Part shown: one piece after another, positions 20,610 to 33,300 of the stretch
How positions within the stretch are numbered: position 1 is the first letter of the stretch
Layout: the number at the start of each line of letters is the position of its first letter
NCBI RefSeq assembly: GCF_030247195.1
Contig: NC_080672.1
Location: forward strand, 7,130,001-7,194,000
Length of the DNA: 64,000 bases
Origin: Topomyia yanbarensis
Lineage: Eukaryota; Arthropoda; Insecta; Diptera; Culicidae
Direction of reading: 5' to 3'
Program-made: the position numbers and the translations under genes
The notes under the pieces: model-generated
Databases searched by the model: none
Seen by the model: the letters and a program-made list of their open reading frames with translations, nothing else
Told to the model about the DNA's origin: nothing

Positions 20610-22126
20610 ATTTCCTAGCGAATGAAAACGAACAAAAATGATCGCGATTCCAAAAAAGCTAACATTTCATCAACAACGAAATTAAGGCCCATAAGTTTAT
20701 TGTCAGGTATATCCAAAATATTTGAAAAGCTAATCAAAAATCAAATTTCTGATTTCGTTAACAGAATGAACTATTTACATCGTTTTCAATCTGGATTTCG
20801 AAGTTGTCGCAGCACTGAGACTGTTTTAATGAGAGTACACGACGATATTGCACAGACGATAGATAAAAAAGGAATCACAATTTTATTACTAATAGATTTT
20901 GCCAAAGCTTTCGATAGAGTTTCGCATACTAAACTAGTAAATAAACTAATTTCACTGTATGCCTTCTCTAACGAGGCAGCAAAATTGATAAGAAGCTACT
21001 TAAGCAATCGTAGTCAGGCAGTAAGTCACAATGAAATCCTCTCTGATTTCAAACCAATCTTATCCGGAGTTCCTCAAGGGTCAGTCCTTGGTCCTCTTCT
21101 TTTTTCTCTTTTTATTAATGATCTCTCAAGCGTTTTAGATTTCTGTTCGGTTCATCTCTTTGCAGATGACGTTCAAATATACGTTTGTGCGGACAAAATT
21201 ACAGATATAACTACCATTGGAAACATGATGAACCACGACCTTCGCAAAATCGTCAATTGGTCAAAAGAAAATTCATTACTAATCAACCCTAGTAAAACAA
21301 AAGGAATGCTTATCTCTAAACAAAGGATTACTGTTTTACCTCCTTTTACCTCCTTATTTGCATCGATGGAGTTGAAGTAAATTTTTTACACCGAGTCAAT
21401 AACTTAGGAGTTATATTCAATAGTAATTTGGTGTGGGATGATCACATAAACCATCAATGTTCAAAAATTTATGGATCATTGAAACGTTTAAATTTGACAA
21501 CAAGAAATTGCAGCATTCAAACTAAATTGAAGTTATTCAAAGCATTGTTGCTGCCGCATTTCATCTACGGAGATTTTGTTTATACAAATGCATCGAGTGA
21601 ATCACTTCATCAACTAAGAGCAGCATTAAATGCTTGTATAAGATATGTGTACAATCTTTCCAGGTACTCACATGTATCACATCTGCAAAAGATACTTATA
21701 GGCTGCTCTTTCAGTAATTTCTATGAATATAGATCTTGCATAAATCTTTTCAACATCATCAAAACCTCAAACCCAAGTTATCTCTCGGAAAAACTAGTTC
21801 TATTGAGAGGCACGCGCACAAGGAGTTTTAGAGTTCCACAACATTCTTCAACATATTACGGTCATTCGTTCTTCGTCAGAAGTATTGTTAATTGGAATAG
21901 TTTACCCAGTTATATTAAATTAATTAATTCCAGATCGTGCTTTAAAAGGGATCTCCTACTGAACTTTCAATAGACGGATGCGGTTAGTTAAAGAGAACAA
22001 TTTGCACAAAGCATATTTTTATAGTCTCATGTTTTTGAACTCAAGCAATCTGAACTGTAACATTGAAAAAGATACATGTCTTACGTTACAAGGTATTCAA
22101 TAAATAAATAAATAAATAATAAATCA
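20610..22126 (+). pseudogene. 5'-truncated LINE reverse transcriptase without RNase H (CR1/Daphne-like)
   Basis: The open frame 20622-21380 starts inside the polymerase with RPISLLSGISKIFEKLI. It holds LLLIDFAKAFDRVSH (motif A), GVPQGSVLGPLLFSLFINDL (motif B) and FADD at 21159-21170. A single-base frameshift near 21345, in a CCTCCTTTTA duplication, moves the protein to the frame that runs to 21973 with NNLGVIFNSNLVWDDHI and a CR1/L2-like C-terminus. Only the one frameshift is visible, so it is moderately young. The endonuclease and ORF1 are absent, consistent with normal 5' truncation. A tetranucleotide tail (AATA)n at 22098-22125 closes the element. The exact clade is uncertain. Confidence 0.8.
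22098..22125 (+). repeat. AATA microsatellite tail of LINE
   Basis: Five or more AATA units follow the 3' UTR and mark the 3' end of the truncated LINE. Confidence 0.7.
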
Positions 22127-23719
22127 ATTTATGTCTTCTACAGACCCGTAGATATCGCTGAAGTTCTTTATTTGACAGAAGATGTCAACAGGAAAAAGTT
22201 TGAATGAGGAATTTTTAGAATTCGAAGAACAGTTGTCATACTCTATCAGTTGTGATTTCAAACTTAAGAAGAAATCGCTTTTTTGGGCTGCGCCGCGGAT
22301 AATATTTCAACGTGTCTATGTGTTAAGCTAAATTCATTCAGAGTGTATGAAATCAGACTATCTTTCATATGAAATCATACGCTTACTTAAAGTGTGCCCT
22401 AAAGGCCTTAAAAGAGTGTCCCTCGAATGGGAGTCCGGGCGAAAGAAACGCAGTTTAATGGGCTGGCAAGAGATTTTTCTGAAAAAGGGAAAGAAGTTCA
22501 AGCTTTTAAGTGTTCCAATCGTTTCCGTTTTGTTCCTGGAAAAAGTGTATTTTTTTTACTTTCTCGCGGAATCAACCTGAGCGCAACAATCAAAAATTCA
22601 GTCAGACGATTCCACAATACGACCCCTACTTGAAATTCTCTTTATCCAGACTTGTACATTGCACATTAATTGGTTCAGACTTCTACTCGGGGCCATTAAT
22701 TTAAAATATTTGCCGTAAATATAGTCCAACCGCTTTTTTTTTAAAATTTAGCTGTAGTTTTTGTTATATGACCCAAGACAAATTCATGTGACCAGACTTG
22801 GAAGAGCACTGCTGTTGCGAAACGACAACAGGTCGACGCCATTATTCCAAGGAGATTGACATTTTAATGCTGCATCATAAGCGATTAGAGATTCTGCAGT
22901 TATTGACCAGTTGATTACTATCTTCTCTTGCAAAATGATCCTCCGTTATTAGAGTTAGTAAAGCTTGCTCAATTCTGAAGAAAGACCTTAAAAACCTCTG
23001 ATTTTTTTTATTTATGAACGAGAAAGTCACCAGAGATACGCAAGTCATTCAGAACATATGACGGGAGTAGGTCAATGAACGAAAAAAGAGTTACATCGGC
23101 CCTTATTCCCAACACGTTGGTCACTTTGGTCATTGGAAGGTTAGATTCGGTAACGATGAGATTGACCATAGTAAAATGGGGAAAAATTCCGATTGGAAAA
23201 CGGATCTGCCTGGTACATCGCAAGCTCCAGATAGACGGCGCAGTAAATAATGCCACCAAGATGGGCCTCTAGCTTTTCAAACATTTTGGTTTCCAGATTT
23301 ATCACATTTCTTTTATTTGTCTCTTGTTTGTTGTCCCAATTTTAGTCTGTTTTTGTGCTAAGCTAGACCACTAGACTGTGTGCTATTTGCTGCGCACCGT
23401 TAACTCCTTGCTGCTGGTCTGAATTTTTATCCGGACTATAACTTGGATGACCACAGAAATCAATAATGACGAGACCTGCTAGATGACCTGAAAAAGATTA
23501 GGAAAGAACCACCGATTATGGACAAAATTTACAAAATATTCTTCCCAAATTACAAAATACTTTTTGGGTACGTGTAAAAATAAAAATGGCAGCACCAAGG
23601 GCTGAATTTTTCTATGCGAAAACGTTAAAACGTACTCAAAATAATGCACAATGATGTTCCATTTGTTTCGCAGTGTCTTTGTGTGGTAATCAGATGCTTC
23701 CATTCTAGCAGTGTAGAGT
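22127..23719. other. Stretch without recognised gene
   Basis: Open frames here (up to about 80 codons) match no family I know. A possible coding-like piece at 23075-23272 reads VTSALIPNTLVTLVIGRLDS, but I cannot assign it. No terminal repeats were found. Confidence 0.35.
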
Positions 23720-23896
23720 CAGCGGTTCTCAATCTTTTTCGTACCACAGACCCCTTAGAAATCACCCTGGTTTGTCTGTTAGGAAACAAGACTTGAAATT
23801 TCTATTTCCACTCGGAAAAATATTTCCCATCGCGGACCCCCAGTAACAACTTCACGCCCCCCTAGGGGTCCGTGGACCCCAGTTTGAGAATTACGG
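23720..23896. mobile_element. Short hAT-like MITE
   Basis: The left end CAGCGGTTCTCAATC and the right end, read as reverse complement CCGTAATTCTCAAACT, share TTCTCAA. Inside, blocks of TACCACAGACCCCTT and GGGGTCCGTGGACCCC face each other. This layout (GGTTCTCAA ends, GGACCCC blocks) is common to hAT-derived MITEs. The flanks TGTAGAGT and GATAGAGC agree at five of eight positions, so the duplication is decayed or wrong. Confidence 0.6.
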
Positions 23897-23999
23897 GATA
23901 GAGCACCTCTATGATCACGGATTGCGCTAATCACTAGTTTAGACGAATGCACAACCCAGAACACTGCACCCAAGTTGATAGGAAGTAAATCATCCGACG

Positions 24000-25830
24000 C
24001 CAAGAAAAAAGATCAATCGAAGATTCTCGGACAGTGCGTTGGAGCAACAAGTTCCTAAAGTTCTAAGAAGAAGGCAGATAAAGCTGCAAATTTTTTGACG
24101 AAGAAAGGAAGCTTCAGAAAGAATCTCAGGGGAGGAAACGTGCATACCTCCAAAAGAGACATAGACTTTTGAGGGCGATGCGCAATCATTGAACGACGAT
24201 GAATGTGAAGAATGTGACAATGATGAGGGATGAATCAAAGTACTTATTTAGTTCCTCTATTTCGACAGACAATTCCGTCGAAGATCGAAAACAGCGGAGC
24301 CAATATATGTTTGTTCAACGTTCGACATTTCAACAAGCAGCCTTGGTGGAACACGATGAAAATAACCTCTCGCATGGTCCAAAAAGCTGCTCACCAAGCA
24401 GTATCACGACAAGTTTCGATATTCAGTGACATCCCTAAGAAGTGATCTTTATTCCACTGTATATCAACATCACGACTAATATGTGTGTATAGCCTAGGCA
24501 AATTTTTATTACATCTATACAAGTGGCTGTAGGAAAAAGCGTTTAAGGCAATAAAGTGCATCTTAATGTATTTTGTGAATACCCCCGGGATCACCTCTAC
24601 TCTGAAGACGCTGTTCGGCAATCTAGATGTGATTATAAAAAAATTAGTTCGAAAATCAAGTCCACTCCACCACCGGATTCCATTAGGACGAACACACTCA
24701 TCGAATTCTCTTTGGCTGTCCATAATCTATATGCCACTCTAGAAGCTTGTCAGTTGGACGAATACTCCCGAAATGTTGTATTTCAACGTGAGTTCGTTGA
24801 CAAGTTTCCATTATCGATAAAGGTCGATTGGGCAAGCTATCGTTTTAAACGTGAATAACACCATCTGTTCGGTATAACTTGACGAGCTTGAGGAGACTGT
24901 TTGTCTGATTTTTTTTGTACGTCAAGTATTGTATCGAAACAAAGGGGGGAAACGCGTATTCCGTTTACGCATACATGGAAGCAGTGTAAGATCATCAGGA
25001 CATGACAGATCAATTCGGTAAATCCGCAGCATGAAACGTGATATCGAAGAACTGCGCAAGGGCTGATTTGCTGAACTCAGATACATCTCTCGAAGGACGA
25101 CTGCGAAAGAGTTTGAATTGTGTAGACAGTGACAGAAAAACACAAGTTCTTGGAATGAATGTATGCCAATTTAAACATATCCAAGAACTCCACAAAATCC
25201 AACGAGATAGGTAAGGTCTCTCCAACTGCTAAGCAGAATACAATAGAACAAGAGTGAAACTCGCATAAAATGCTGTTTCGGGTCGTTCGTGTCATTCTGT
25301 ACAAGTCTTTGCCATTTGAGTCTGCTGACATGTCGCTAAGCCAATGTTGCGCTGATGTATTTTTCCATCCCTAGCCTTACCATTTCTTGGAATCTAGTTC
25401 TGGATCTTCTCCAAAGTAAACTTCACGCTTTATCCAGCATAGAATTACTGCAAACATCGAAATACCTAATTAGAATAGCGCACAGACAACCGTTTTAAGA
25501 AGAACCGTTTCAAGTAGAAAAGCTACAATCAAGGCTGTGTGGGTGTGTGGAAGAATCGTTATGTGGGAGTATGCCACATTGGACGCCCAGAATTCAAACT
25601 TCCTTCCAAAAGGTCATTACATCACGAAGCTAATTATATCAAACTATCATGAAACCGTAATTACGACTACGATACGACAGAAATTCAAGATACCGAAGTT
25701 GCAAGATGTACTCCGATAAGTATAGGGAAACTGTCACGGACGCGAGAATCGGCAAGGTTTCTCGAGCTCCCTCCGATGGGCGATATCTGGCCTACAGTAG
25801 ACGGTTCACGTTCTTGGGTATGGATGGTAT
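24000..25830 (+). pseudogene. Decayed BEL/Pao retrotransposon gag region
   Basis: The clearest piece is 24556-24858, where HLNVFCEYPRDHLYSEDAV, then TLIEFSLAVHNLYATLEAC and FVDKFPLSIKVDWASYRF, match the DUF1759-type gag of BEL/Pao LTR elements. Before it (24050-24200) lies charged, possibly coiled-coil gag sequence. After it to 25.8 kb the frames are broken. Gag would form the intracellular particle. No LTR pair or primer-binding site could be identified. Decay is heavy. Confidence 0.55.
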
Positions 25831-25834
25831 TTTA

Positions 25835-27520
25835 TGGTCAGAAGAGGTATTCTGAATCGAACATTAAGCGAGCGTGACACTATTTTCACTACAGTGAGTA
25901 AGAAGCTTGAGGCGGCACTGGTCGAGCTAGACCATGAAAAAAATGTGCGTGAATTCGTCAATCCTATCACTGAACGAAGCCTTATTCCTTCGCTGTCTCC
26001 CCATATGAAAAAGATTAATTCAATCTATGAAACGTAACCTGTAACGTTCATGATTTTATCTCAGTGATGAAGTCTTCCGGAGTCAATCGCTGAACTTCTG
26101 GACAAAGTACGGGTAGACGAGATTGAAATTTTGCCAACTAACAAACGAATTGGGGGTATATATTGAAGCACAGGAGGATTTTTATGTGAAGGACCAGTTC
26201 GCTACATCCATAATCCGTGCTGAAGATGTACTCATAACTAATCTGCTACACGAATGTCACGGAATCTACAAAATTTGTCGTCACTGCAAGGCAACAAGAT
26301 ACATTGAGCGAAGCTGTAGTCATATGGTACCGAACCAAGTTAATCGTTTAACGGTCGATTTCTGCTCACTCGCTTATCGCTTAAGCCAGGTTTAAACGTA
26401 TTGGTGAACCTGGTTTAAAAGTTAAGCGAGAGTGAAGAAATCGTCCCTAAATGCTGTAGACAGCGAGTTATTATTAGTTCTAAACACGAGGAAGATCCAC
26501 CGATCATAGTTGTCGAGGAACTACAGGATCATGATTTGTTCGAGAAGAAGAAATCCGTCAGTGAAGTCAACACTCTAGGTGATGATATTCTTGACCGTTT
26601 TTATAAAGTTTGACTCTATGAATAGCCCAGTGATTAAGTTGAGAAATGGTAAGAACCTATCCTAAGTTTCATTAGATGAGATGCCAGTATTCGCTTTCTT
26701 CGTTGCCGAGTTGTGAATATCCGAAGAAACTCCGAAATTTATGGAATTTTTTTAAGTTGTGAGGAATGCGAGAGCTTTGTTAAACAGAAGCACTGCAATG
26801 ACGTTTAGCGTACTTTTAGTCATGGAATTTTAGGAATGCGGGCCCTGTCATACTAGGCTATAAAAAAAACAATTCCCTTAGCGTGAATCGTTTTCACCAG
26901 CAACTCATCAGCTTTTACGAAGAAAATGAAGAGAAGACCAGATGAACTTCTAACTAACAGATATCATTGAGCGAGTTACGGAACATATGGACAAGTCCCT
27001 CTGTTCGTGACTTTTAGTTGTGCCCAAAGGCAAACACGATATTCGACTAGTCGTTAACATTAGAGAACTAAACAAATCCTATTCAGAATGTCCAACCTAG
27101 ATGCCATTCTCTCATATCCTTATGGTCTTTGGTCTTCGAAATGTACCAACATTTCTAGGAGTTAATACGAACTATAGTTTTGGTAGATTGTTCGGGTGTA
27201 GTGTACTATCTGTATGATATTCTAGTGTACGAAACATCTAAGGAAGAACATGATAATATGTAGATTAGATGTATATTCCAAATAATCTGTTGATTTTATC
27301 GACACCAGATTGTCTCACGAAGGATGGAGAATAGAGGGCGAAAAAGTCAAATATATTAAGAGCTTTCGGATACCAGAATGGTCATTGGAAGTGAAAACCT
27401 TCCGTAGAAAAGAATGTAAAATTAATGAACGGTTTATTTTTCAAGAAGCTGTGAAAACCGGAAGGTTAAGAGCACTGATGAAATTGGATGAGTTCTATTG
27501 ATCTGAAGAAAAAGAAGAGG
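25835..27520 (+). pseudogene. Decayed Ty3/gypsy element, gag and RT remains
   Basis: At 25834-26037 and 26123-26395 a gag-like protein ends in KICRHCKATRYIERSC, a zinc knuckle whose histidine is changed to tyrosine. At about 27010 VVPKGKHDIRLVVNIRELNK is gypsy polymerase motif 1. Near 27200, VVYYLYDILVYETSKEEHDN is the catalytic box with the first aspartate changed. At 27310-27501 EGWRIEGEKVKYIKSFRIPE and ALMKLDEFYWSE match the end of the gypsy polymerase. Between gag and RT a MITE is inserted at 26347. No LTRs were found. A partial sister copy lies at 28735-29345. Confidence 0.6.
26347..26451. mobile_element. MITE, about 105 bp, inserted in gypsy remnant
   Basis: The arms face each other. 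On the left CGATTTCTGCTCACTCGCTTA, abbreviated here to its core CACTCGCTTA, pairs with TAAGCGAGAGTG on the right. AGCCAGGTTTAAAC pairs with GAACCTGGTTTAAA around the centre. No autonomous parent is visible. Confidence 0.65.
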
Positions 27521-27844
27521 AGTTAGGTCCTAGGAGCTTAGTTAGGTCCTAGGATTCCTAGATTCGTGGTTGCATGGGCTTTTGGCATCTTTGGTGGATT
27601 GCTTAGGACAAGTTGGTGAGTAATAACACACGTAAAAATTTCGCGTTTGATAAATCCCTGGTCATGCGGATGTAAATCGCAAGTTGATGAACCATTCGGT
27701 GAGAACAACGGTATGTATTTACTGTATCCCGACCGATTGCATAACCTTTCTATATGAGAAAGGCAAAAAATCCACGGATTTTACGTTCCAGCCATATGCT
27801 CGCAAAAGGGCCCGTGGGAGGAATTGTGACTCGTTAGCTGCATA

Positions 27845-28720
27845 TCATCTAAACACCATGACCATAGCAAACGAATTTGAAGCTGAGCTGAATAATGCTT
27901 CTTTGAAAAAAAAAACGACCAACTTTGTTCTCTTCGGAGAGAAATCGATGCCCAGCTTTAAAACCCAAATTGATAAATTAATCAAGCTATCTTGCAATGG
28001 TTGTTGTAAAATTACAGCTTTTGGCCCTGTAACAGAAACCAATCCACTGCCTTAGACAGAACACAGGTGCGATCTGTTCTTTTTTTGCTTAAGCGAGTAT
28101 TTTCGACAAAAGTAGCGCCAGACAATCGTTCGTTCTCTTTCCTCTCCGAAAACCCAACTGGGTATCTGATAGCAAACCGTTCGCCTCAACGTCATAGGAT
28201 ATAATTGCAATCGGTCGAAACGAGTTATGGTCGGAGGCAGGTTTCCTAAGTTTTAGAATGTCGATAACTTTGACTTGTCTCTTATCACGTGGGACAACAT
28301 TCTGCTCAAAAAACCAGTTAAATAAATTCAATAAGCGTCTGTCTGCAAAGTCAGGCAGATTCTTAACCAAGTTTCACTTAATTCTGTCTGGACTCGGAGC
28401 ATTGAATGCAATTGAAAATTCCATCATTGCCAATGGCGAATCTGTGGAATCGATACTTGTGGGAGTATCGCGAATGTTTTTCTGAGTAGGAGCAGATTCG
28501 AGACAAACTTTCTTGGCAAAATTAAATATTCAGCGATTCGAAATATTTTCGCTTTCATTAGTCACGTTTCGATTCCCCATTTTTCTGGCTGTGTCTAAAA
28601 TAGTACTCATTGATGTTTCTCGTGACAAGCCCTCAACGAAGCGTCTCCAATATCCAGACTTTTTGAAACGACGTACAGCTCGCTAACATACTAAATGCGG
28701 ATTCGTGTGTTATGGCAATT
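27845..28720 (-). pseudogene. Decayed I-clade ORF2 fragment with RT core deleted
   Basis: The minus strand follows the intact ORF2 of 11.7-15.4 kb. It starts with SGYWRRFVEGLSRETSMST (28.68 kb), continues through VKNLPDFADRRLLNLFNWF and KPASDHNSFRPIAIIS, then GLLSDTQLGFRRGKRTNDC. At about 28085 it jumps to SVTGPKAVILQQPLQDSL and LGIDFSPKRTKLVVF, so motifs A, B and the LADD box, some 110 residues, are missing. Another short gap removes IRKLFEKMILFRLDNW. It is an old, inverted, inactive relative of the full-length element. Confidence 0.8.
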
Positions 28721-28734
28721 AGAAATGTTATGGT

Positions 28735-29345
28735 AAGATGAGGTATTTCGAATCAAACATTCAGCGAGTTAGATTAAAAGAAAGTTGTACATGAGATCAT
28801 CAATTCTAACACCGAACGGAGCCTTATTCCTTCGCCGACGTGGGAACGATTAATTTAATCTGTGAAACGTAACCTGCAACAGATTCATCATTTACTGATG
28901 CCCAATAACGCATATACTGTCAAGAATTTTAAAGCTCGAAGAATGTTGAGAAAAGAACAAACAGTCGCGGAGCTTCTGGGCAAAGTACGGGAAGACGAGA
29001 TGGAAGTTTTGATCTGCTGATCATTTTCGTCAAAATCATCAGCAGTTCGAACATGGTTACTAGTGGTCAACCCTAAAACAGCGAGCTCTGTTATCGTGAA
29101 GATTTAGAACGCAAACCGTCACTTGGATGGATTCGGTAGGCAACAAATAAATCTGAGGTACATATCGAGACAAAGCTGGATTTTCACATAGGGGACCAGT
29201 TTGATACATCCATAATCCGAGCTGGAGACGTACTGGCAACATCCATATGCTACACGAATGCCATGAAATCGACAAAATGTGTCGTTTCTGCAGGACATAT
29301 TGAACGAGCATGTCGTCGGATGGTGGTAGACTAAGCTAAGCGTCT
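28735..29345 (+). pseudogene. Second copy of the gypsy gag segment
   Basis: This parallels 25835-26360: the pieces around GGTATTTCGAATCAAACATT, then the region encoding ERSLIPS, and the segment ending in a degraded knuckle before 29320 occur in the same order. Stops are frequent in all frames. Two copies about 2.9 kb apart flank the inverted I fragment, so either one element was duplicated or two related copies landed here. Confidence 0.55.
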
Positions 29346-29529
29346 GCATGCGGAAGAAAGTGAGTCAATATCATTCCGAAGAGAATTATTTCGCGAATAC
29401 ATCTCAGTCGCAAGTCAATGTACCATTCAATGAGGACTACGCTATGCATTTGCCATATTCACTGGACGTACGATATGTGTCCATTCAAGAGATTCAAACT
29501 ATTGCGGAAACGATTCAGACTGCCATGTT

Positions 29530-29712
29530 ACGCTGCGACGCGATAAACCTAGGTATTATGAGTTTCTCAGACGATTTTACGCAGCTCATCTGGGTTCGAT
29601 TCCCAACCCCGCACATAGGGTTAGAAATTTTTCTAAAGAGATTTTTTAACCAAAAAAAAAAGAAGCGAATGACCCTATGATTAAAACTTCTATAATCAAA
29701 ATAAGAAAATAA
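29530..29712 (+). mobile_element. tRNA-derived SINE, Feilai-like, 5' part degraded
   Basis: A perfect RNA polymerase III B box GGTTCGATTCC lies at 29593-29603. It is followed by the characteristic CACATAGGGTTAGAAATTTT and, after an A run, by GCGAATGACC and AAACTTCTATAATCAAA near the 3' end. As remembered, this matches the Aedes Feilai SINE family. The A box is not clear, so the 5' part is truncated or mutated. An A-rich tail ends near 29712. SINEs of this kind depend on a partner LINE enzyme. Confidence 0.7.
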
Positions 29713-29944
29713 AAAGAAGAGTCTTCAATCAACCGTGATCGCAAGCGACGTTTCTTCTGTGTTGGAAAAGTCGGTAAGGTTTCCCGTCTATAAAAAAGAC
29801 AATATACGAGACATAGCTTTTTTGCTGGGATCCAAGCTGTTCGAAATGCTTGTAATCAATGTCCGCGAAGCCAACACAGGATAAATAAACAGCCACGAAT
29901 TTAGTACAGTTCACTACGAATTGCATCAACAGTATCGAACATGG

Positions 29945-30350
29945 AGCCTAACTGGATAGGACGGTTTGATAGCGTTAATCACTCCCTTCTACTGGCCAAG
30001 ATTAGGTGCACCGAGTGGTTCAAATCTTACCTCATTGGCAGTTACCAGTATGTGTGGTTATACTATCTCTTGAAAAAGTATCAGTTATCAGGGACCTTGG
30101 TGTATCGTTGGATTCTAAAATGTCTTTCAGAGATCACTATTCCCACCTCATTGCACTAGCCAACAGGAACCTCGGATTTACAATTTACCGATCCTACTTG
30201 TCAGCGAGCACTGTACTTCTCTCTTATTGCTTCGTCCTGTTTTTGTCATCTGGTGCCCTTACGTGGGTATCTAGCCTAACAGGATTGAATCTATTCAGGC
30301 AAGGTATACCCGTTATGCCCTTCAGTCTCTGCCATTGTCTGGGTTAGAGG
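29945..30350 (+). pseudogene. CR1/jockey-type LINE RT fragment, internally deleted
   Basis: FDSVNHSLLLAKIR is polymerase motif A. WFKSYLIGSYQYVWL follows in the same frame. A frame change leads to VSVIRDLGVSLDSKMSFRDH and LANRNLGFTIY, which belong about 130 residues later in such proteins. Motif B and the catalytic aspartates are deleted. The fragment is dead. Confidence 0.6.
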
Positions 30351-33300
30351 CAAATCAAATATGGCCATTGAACGACCAAACCAGGACGTGACGTGATCTA
30401 TGCCATGGCTGCGGAAAAAAGTCAACATAGAAGCTGAAGGGAGGTTTTAGAAGAATATACTTGCACAACGCTAGAGAGTATCATTCTCGATTAAATACCG
30501 CTCTGTTTGAATTACTAGTAGGATGGTGACTCAAAATATCAAAATGTGAAACGTGTTCCAGAACGATTTTACTCAGATAAATGTGCAACGCAATCCAATC
30601 AAGAACACAGTTTTCCAAGTAGTTCAAATCGTTCTACGGAAGCTAGTGTCGACAGCCAAAATTTATGATGTTTCGAAGCTCATTCCCTTGATTTAATAAC
30701 AATACCAACATCATAATTGGAAATGTTACGAGACTAACACGCGAAATCCGGTATCCCAAAAGTTCAGCGATATGGTGATCTACCAAGTTTTCCAGTAAAG
30801 TGTAGATAAGGTGGATAATCTTCGGACTGAGAGTGAATTTAATGAGAAAAGAGGAAACAATGAATTGTGTAATTCCAGTCAGTGCAATGACAGATACTTT
30901 CATTCATATTCCACTATTTCTGTTTTCCGAAATTTCGAAAATGGGACCCCATATTGATAGGTTCGTTACGAAAACAATAACCTACAATCATGAACGGATT
31001 ATAAAACGAGAGCCTACGACACTGAACCTTTAACCCAGGATGACTTAGATCTTGTCATGCATGAAAAAGACACTTGCAAGCATCAAGCTCCAAGAATCAC
31101 AACATATCAATGGCTATCAATTGGCCAAATTTACTTTTCTTTAAGTGTGATTGTGGTTGTCACTTTCGAACAGGAAGAGGTGAAATAAATAAAACACAAA
31201 GTACCATTGTGATATAATATTTACGTTTAGCTAGGCCGGCCACCAAACATAAATATTTTCCCACGTGCTACCAAGGTTTCTTTCGATCGATTGTTTTTGT
31301 TGATATTACAATCCGCACGATCTTACAAAGCTGCTGATAAGGTTAATCACACTTATTCGGGATAGAGTTCAAGCATTCTTGATAGACTCTTAGAAACTAA
31401 CTAGATTGATTAGTAATGCTTTGAACAGAGCCAGTAATCGAATTGTTAAGTTTGCTTTGCTTTGAGAAATTTTTGTTAAACTTCGATAAAGAAAATATAA
31501 ATTGAAACTAATCATGTTAAACAATTCGATAAAAAATCATCGATTTTTGCACAGAAAACGCGTGCAGATAAAATTTATCGAACAAGCAAAAACATTAATA
31601 ACAAACACCAATGCGATACCTGCTGATCTGTCGCCCTGATAATACGCACGCTCCAGCTAATTTTGACCTCCTGCTGAACTCTTGCAACATTGTCCAGAAT
31701 CGCCTAGTTAGGTAAATATTACGCTGCACATTGGCACCCCTAGTAAAAATAAGAAACGCCCGGTGATATTTCATTCTACCCATGCTCAGCAAGCGTTGAA
31801 TCCTTCATTGAATGAACTGTGCATCGGTGTGATTGTGCAACACATGGCAAAAAAACTTTCGCTCAGAATGCAACCGTTATAGCTTATCGCTTATCAGCCA
31901 GTTGTTTACTTTGCGTGGAGTAATATTTAGTAAGAGAGTATGTACTTAGTACGAAATTGACCCTGACCCTCGACGCTCCACGCTCTCGGTAGAAGGTTGA
32001 ACAACCATTCATTGACTGTTGGTTGTCATGCACAGCCTGTACCTGTATATGTATGTATGTATCTATCACGACGAGATGTAGGTAGAGCATTCTCAGTAGG
32101 CCAAGTTTTTCTTTCGCAAAGGAAGCATCTTGTGCAATGAGGAACAAGCGACATTCGCCGGCGTCAGTAAATAAGCAAACGCACTGAGGAATGTGCAGCG
32201 GCGCGTTTTCCAGTGCCTACCTGTACGTACAGTAGCTCAGGTTCGCAATTTCAAGCGTGAGCTACTTTCAGCAAAACACGCAGAATAAAAACAAACACAA
32301 GCAAATGCTTACCCTAACTAAAAATGCATAACAAAAAAAAAACAGCGTTCGTCCAAAACAATCAGCGAAGAACCTTGCTACTAGCGAACATTATTTCGCG
32401 CTTGGTGATTGGCAGCAGAGCGGACTCAAAACAGAAGGGAACGAACGAGAGCCGGATTTCGCATTCCGGAGCGTTCGTTCGTTCGTTCGGTGCCCATCCA
32501 GCAGAACGGTAAACTTTGAAGGCTAAAAGCGCATTTTATTAGAAAGCCCGCCAATGAGAACGGCTATTGGAGCAGTAGGGAAGGGGAGGGGGGCACTGCT
32601 GATGGGATGAAAACGATAACGCGCTGGAGAAAAGAATTCAAGCCGCGAAGCTGTGGTGCGGAGAAAGCCGCAGGCCATTTAGAAGCAGGTGGTCTCGAAG
32701 GAGGGGATTTTGAGGGCGAAATAAAATCGGTGATTGAGTGGTGATCAGGTGAATGGTTACCTTATTGGAGGTATTGATTAAAAAAGTTTGTTCTTTTTGT
32801 TAAAGGGATATCTTTCGATCGACGACATTAAGCGACGAACTCTGATTTTTTACTCCGAAATAGAAGCTTTATAGAAATTGCTCCGAACTGAATGGAATAG
32901 AGAGAGAGGCAACAAATTGAACACGATAATTTGTGGCATATCGTAGATTGCGTGTAAATACGCTACAGCATCTAGGCAATCTAGCAATCGTTGTGCAATC
33001 GCGCGTATCGCAGCGTTCTTCTTTCCAGTGAACGCGCCCTTGTACGACCAAGGGGGCTCAGGATCACAAGACAGGAAATAATTTTCAAGCTGGCATATAA
33101 CATTATGAAGCTGGTGTTGAGATTTGCAGGAGAATGAAGGAGCGGCGACTAATTAATTTCCGACAACTAGGCCTTCATTGCGCCTGAGGTGATAGTGTTT
33201 CATTGGGGGGGGGGGACTGGAGAGGGGACAGGGTTTAAGGTACTTCGGAGGCGAAAATAACAACGCCCAGTCTATGAATGAACTGGTGAATGGATTAAAG

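Noticed and set aside
24000..27520. A single intact LTR retrotransposon spanning BEL gag and gypsy polymerase
   Set aside because: The gag piece is BEL/Pao-like and the polymerase pieces are Ty3-like, so they belong to different elements; no LTR pair was found.
33205..33215. Runs of 11 G at 33205 and at about 44974
   Set aside because: Single homopolymer runs without the four-tract spacing of a G-quadruplex; possibly assembly-prone but not a functional signal.
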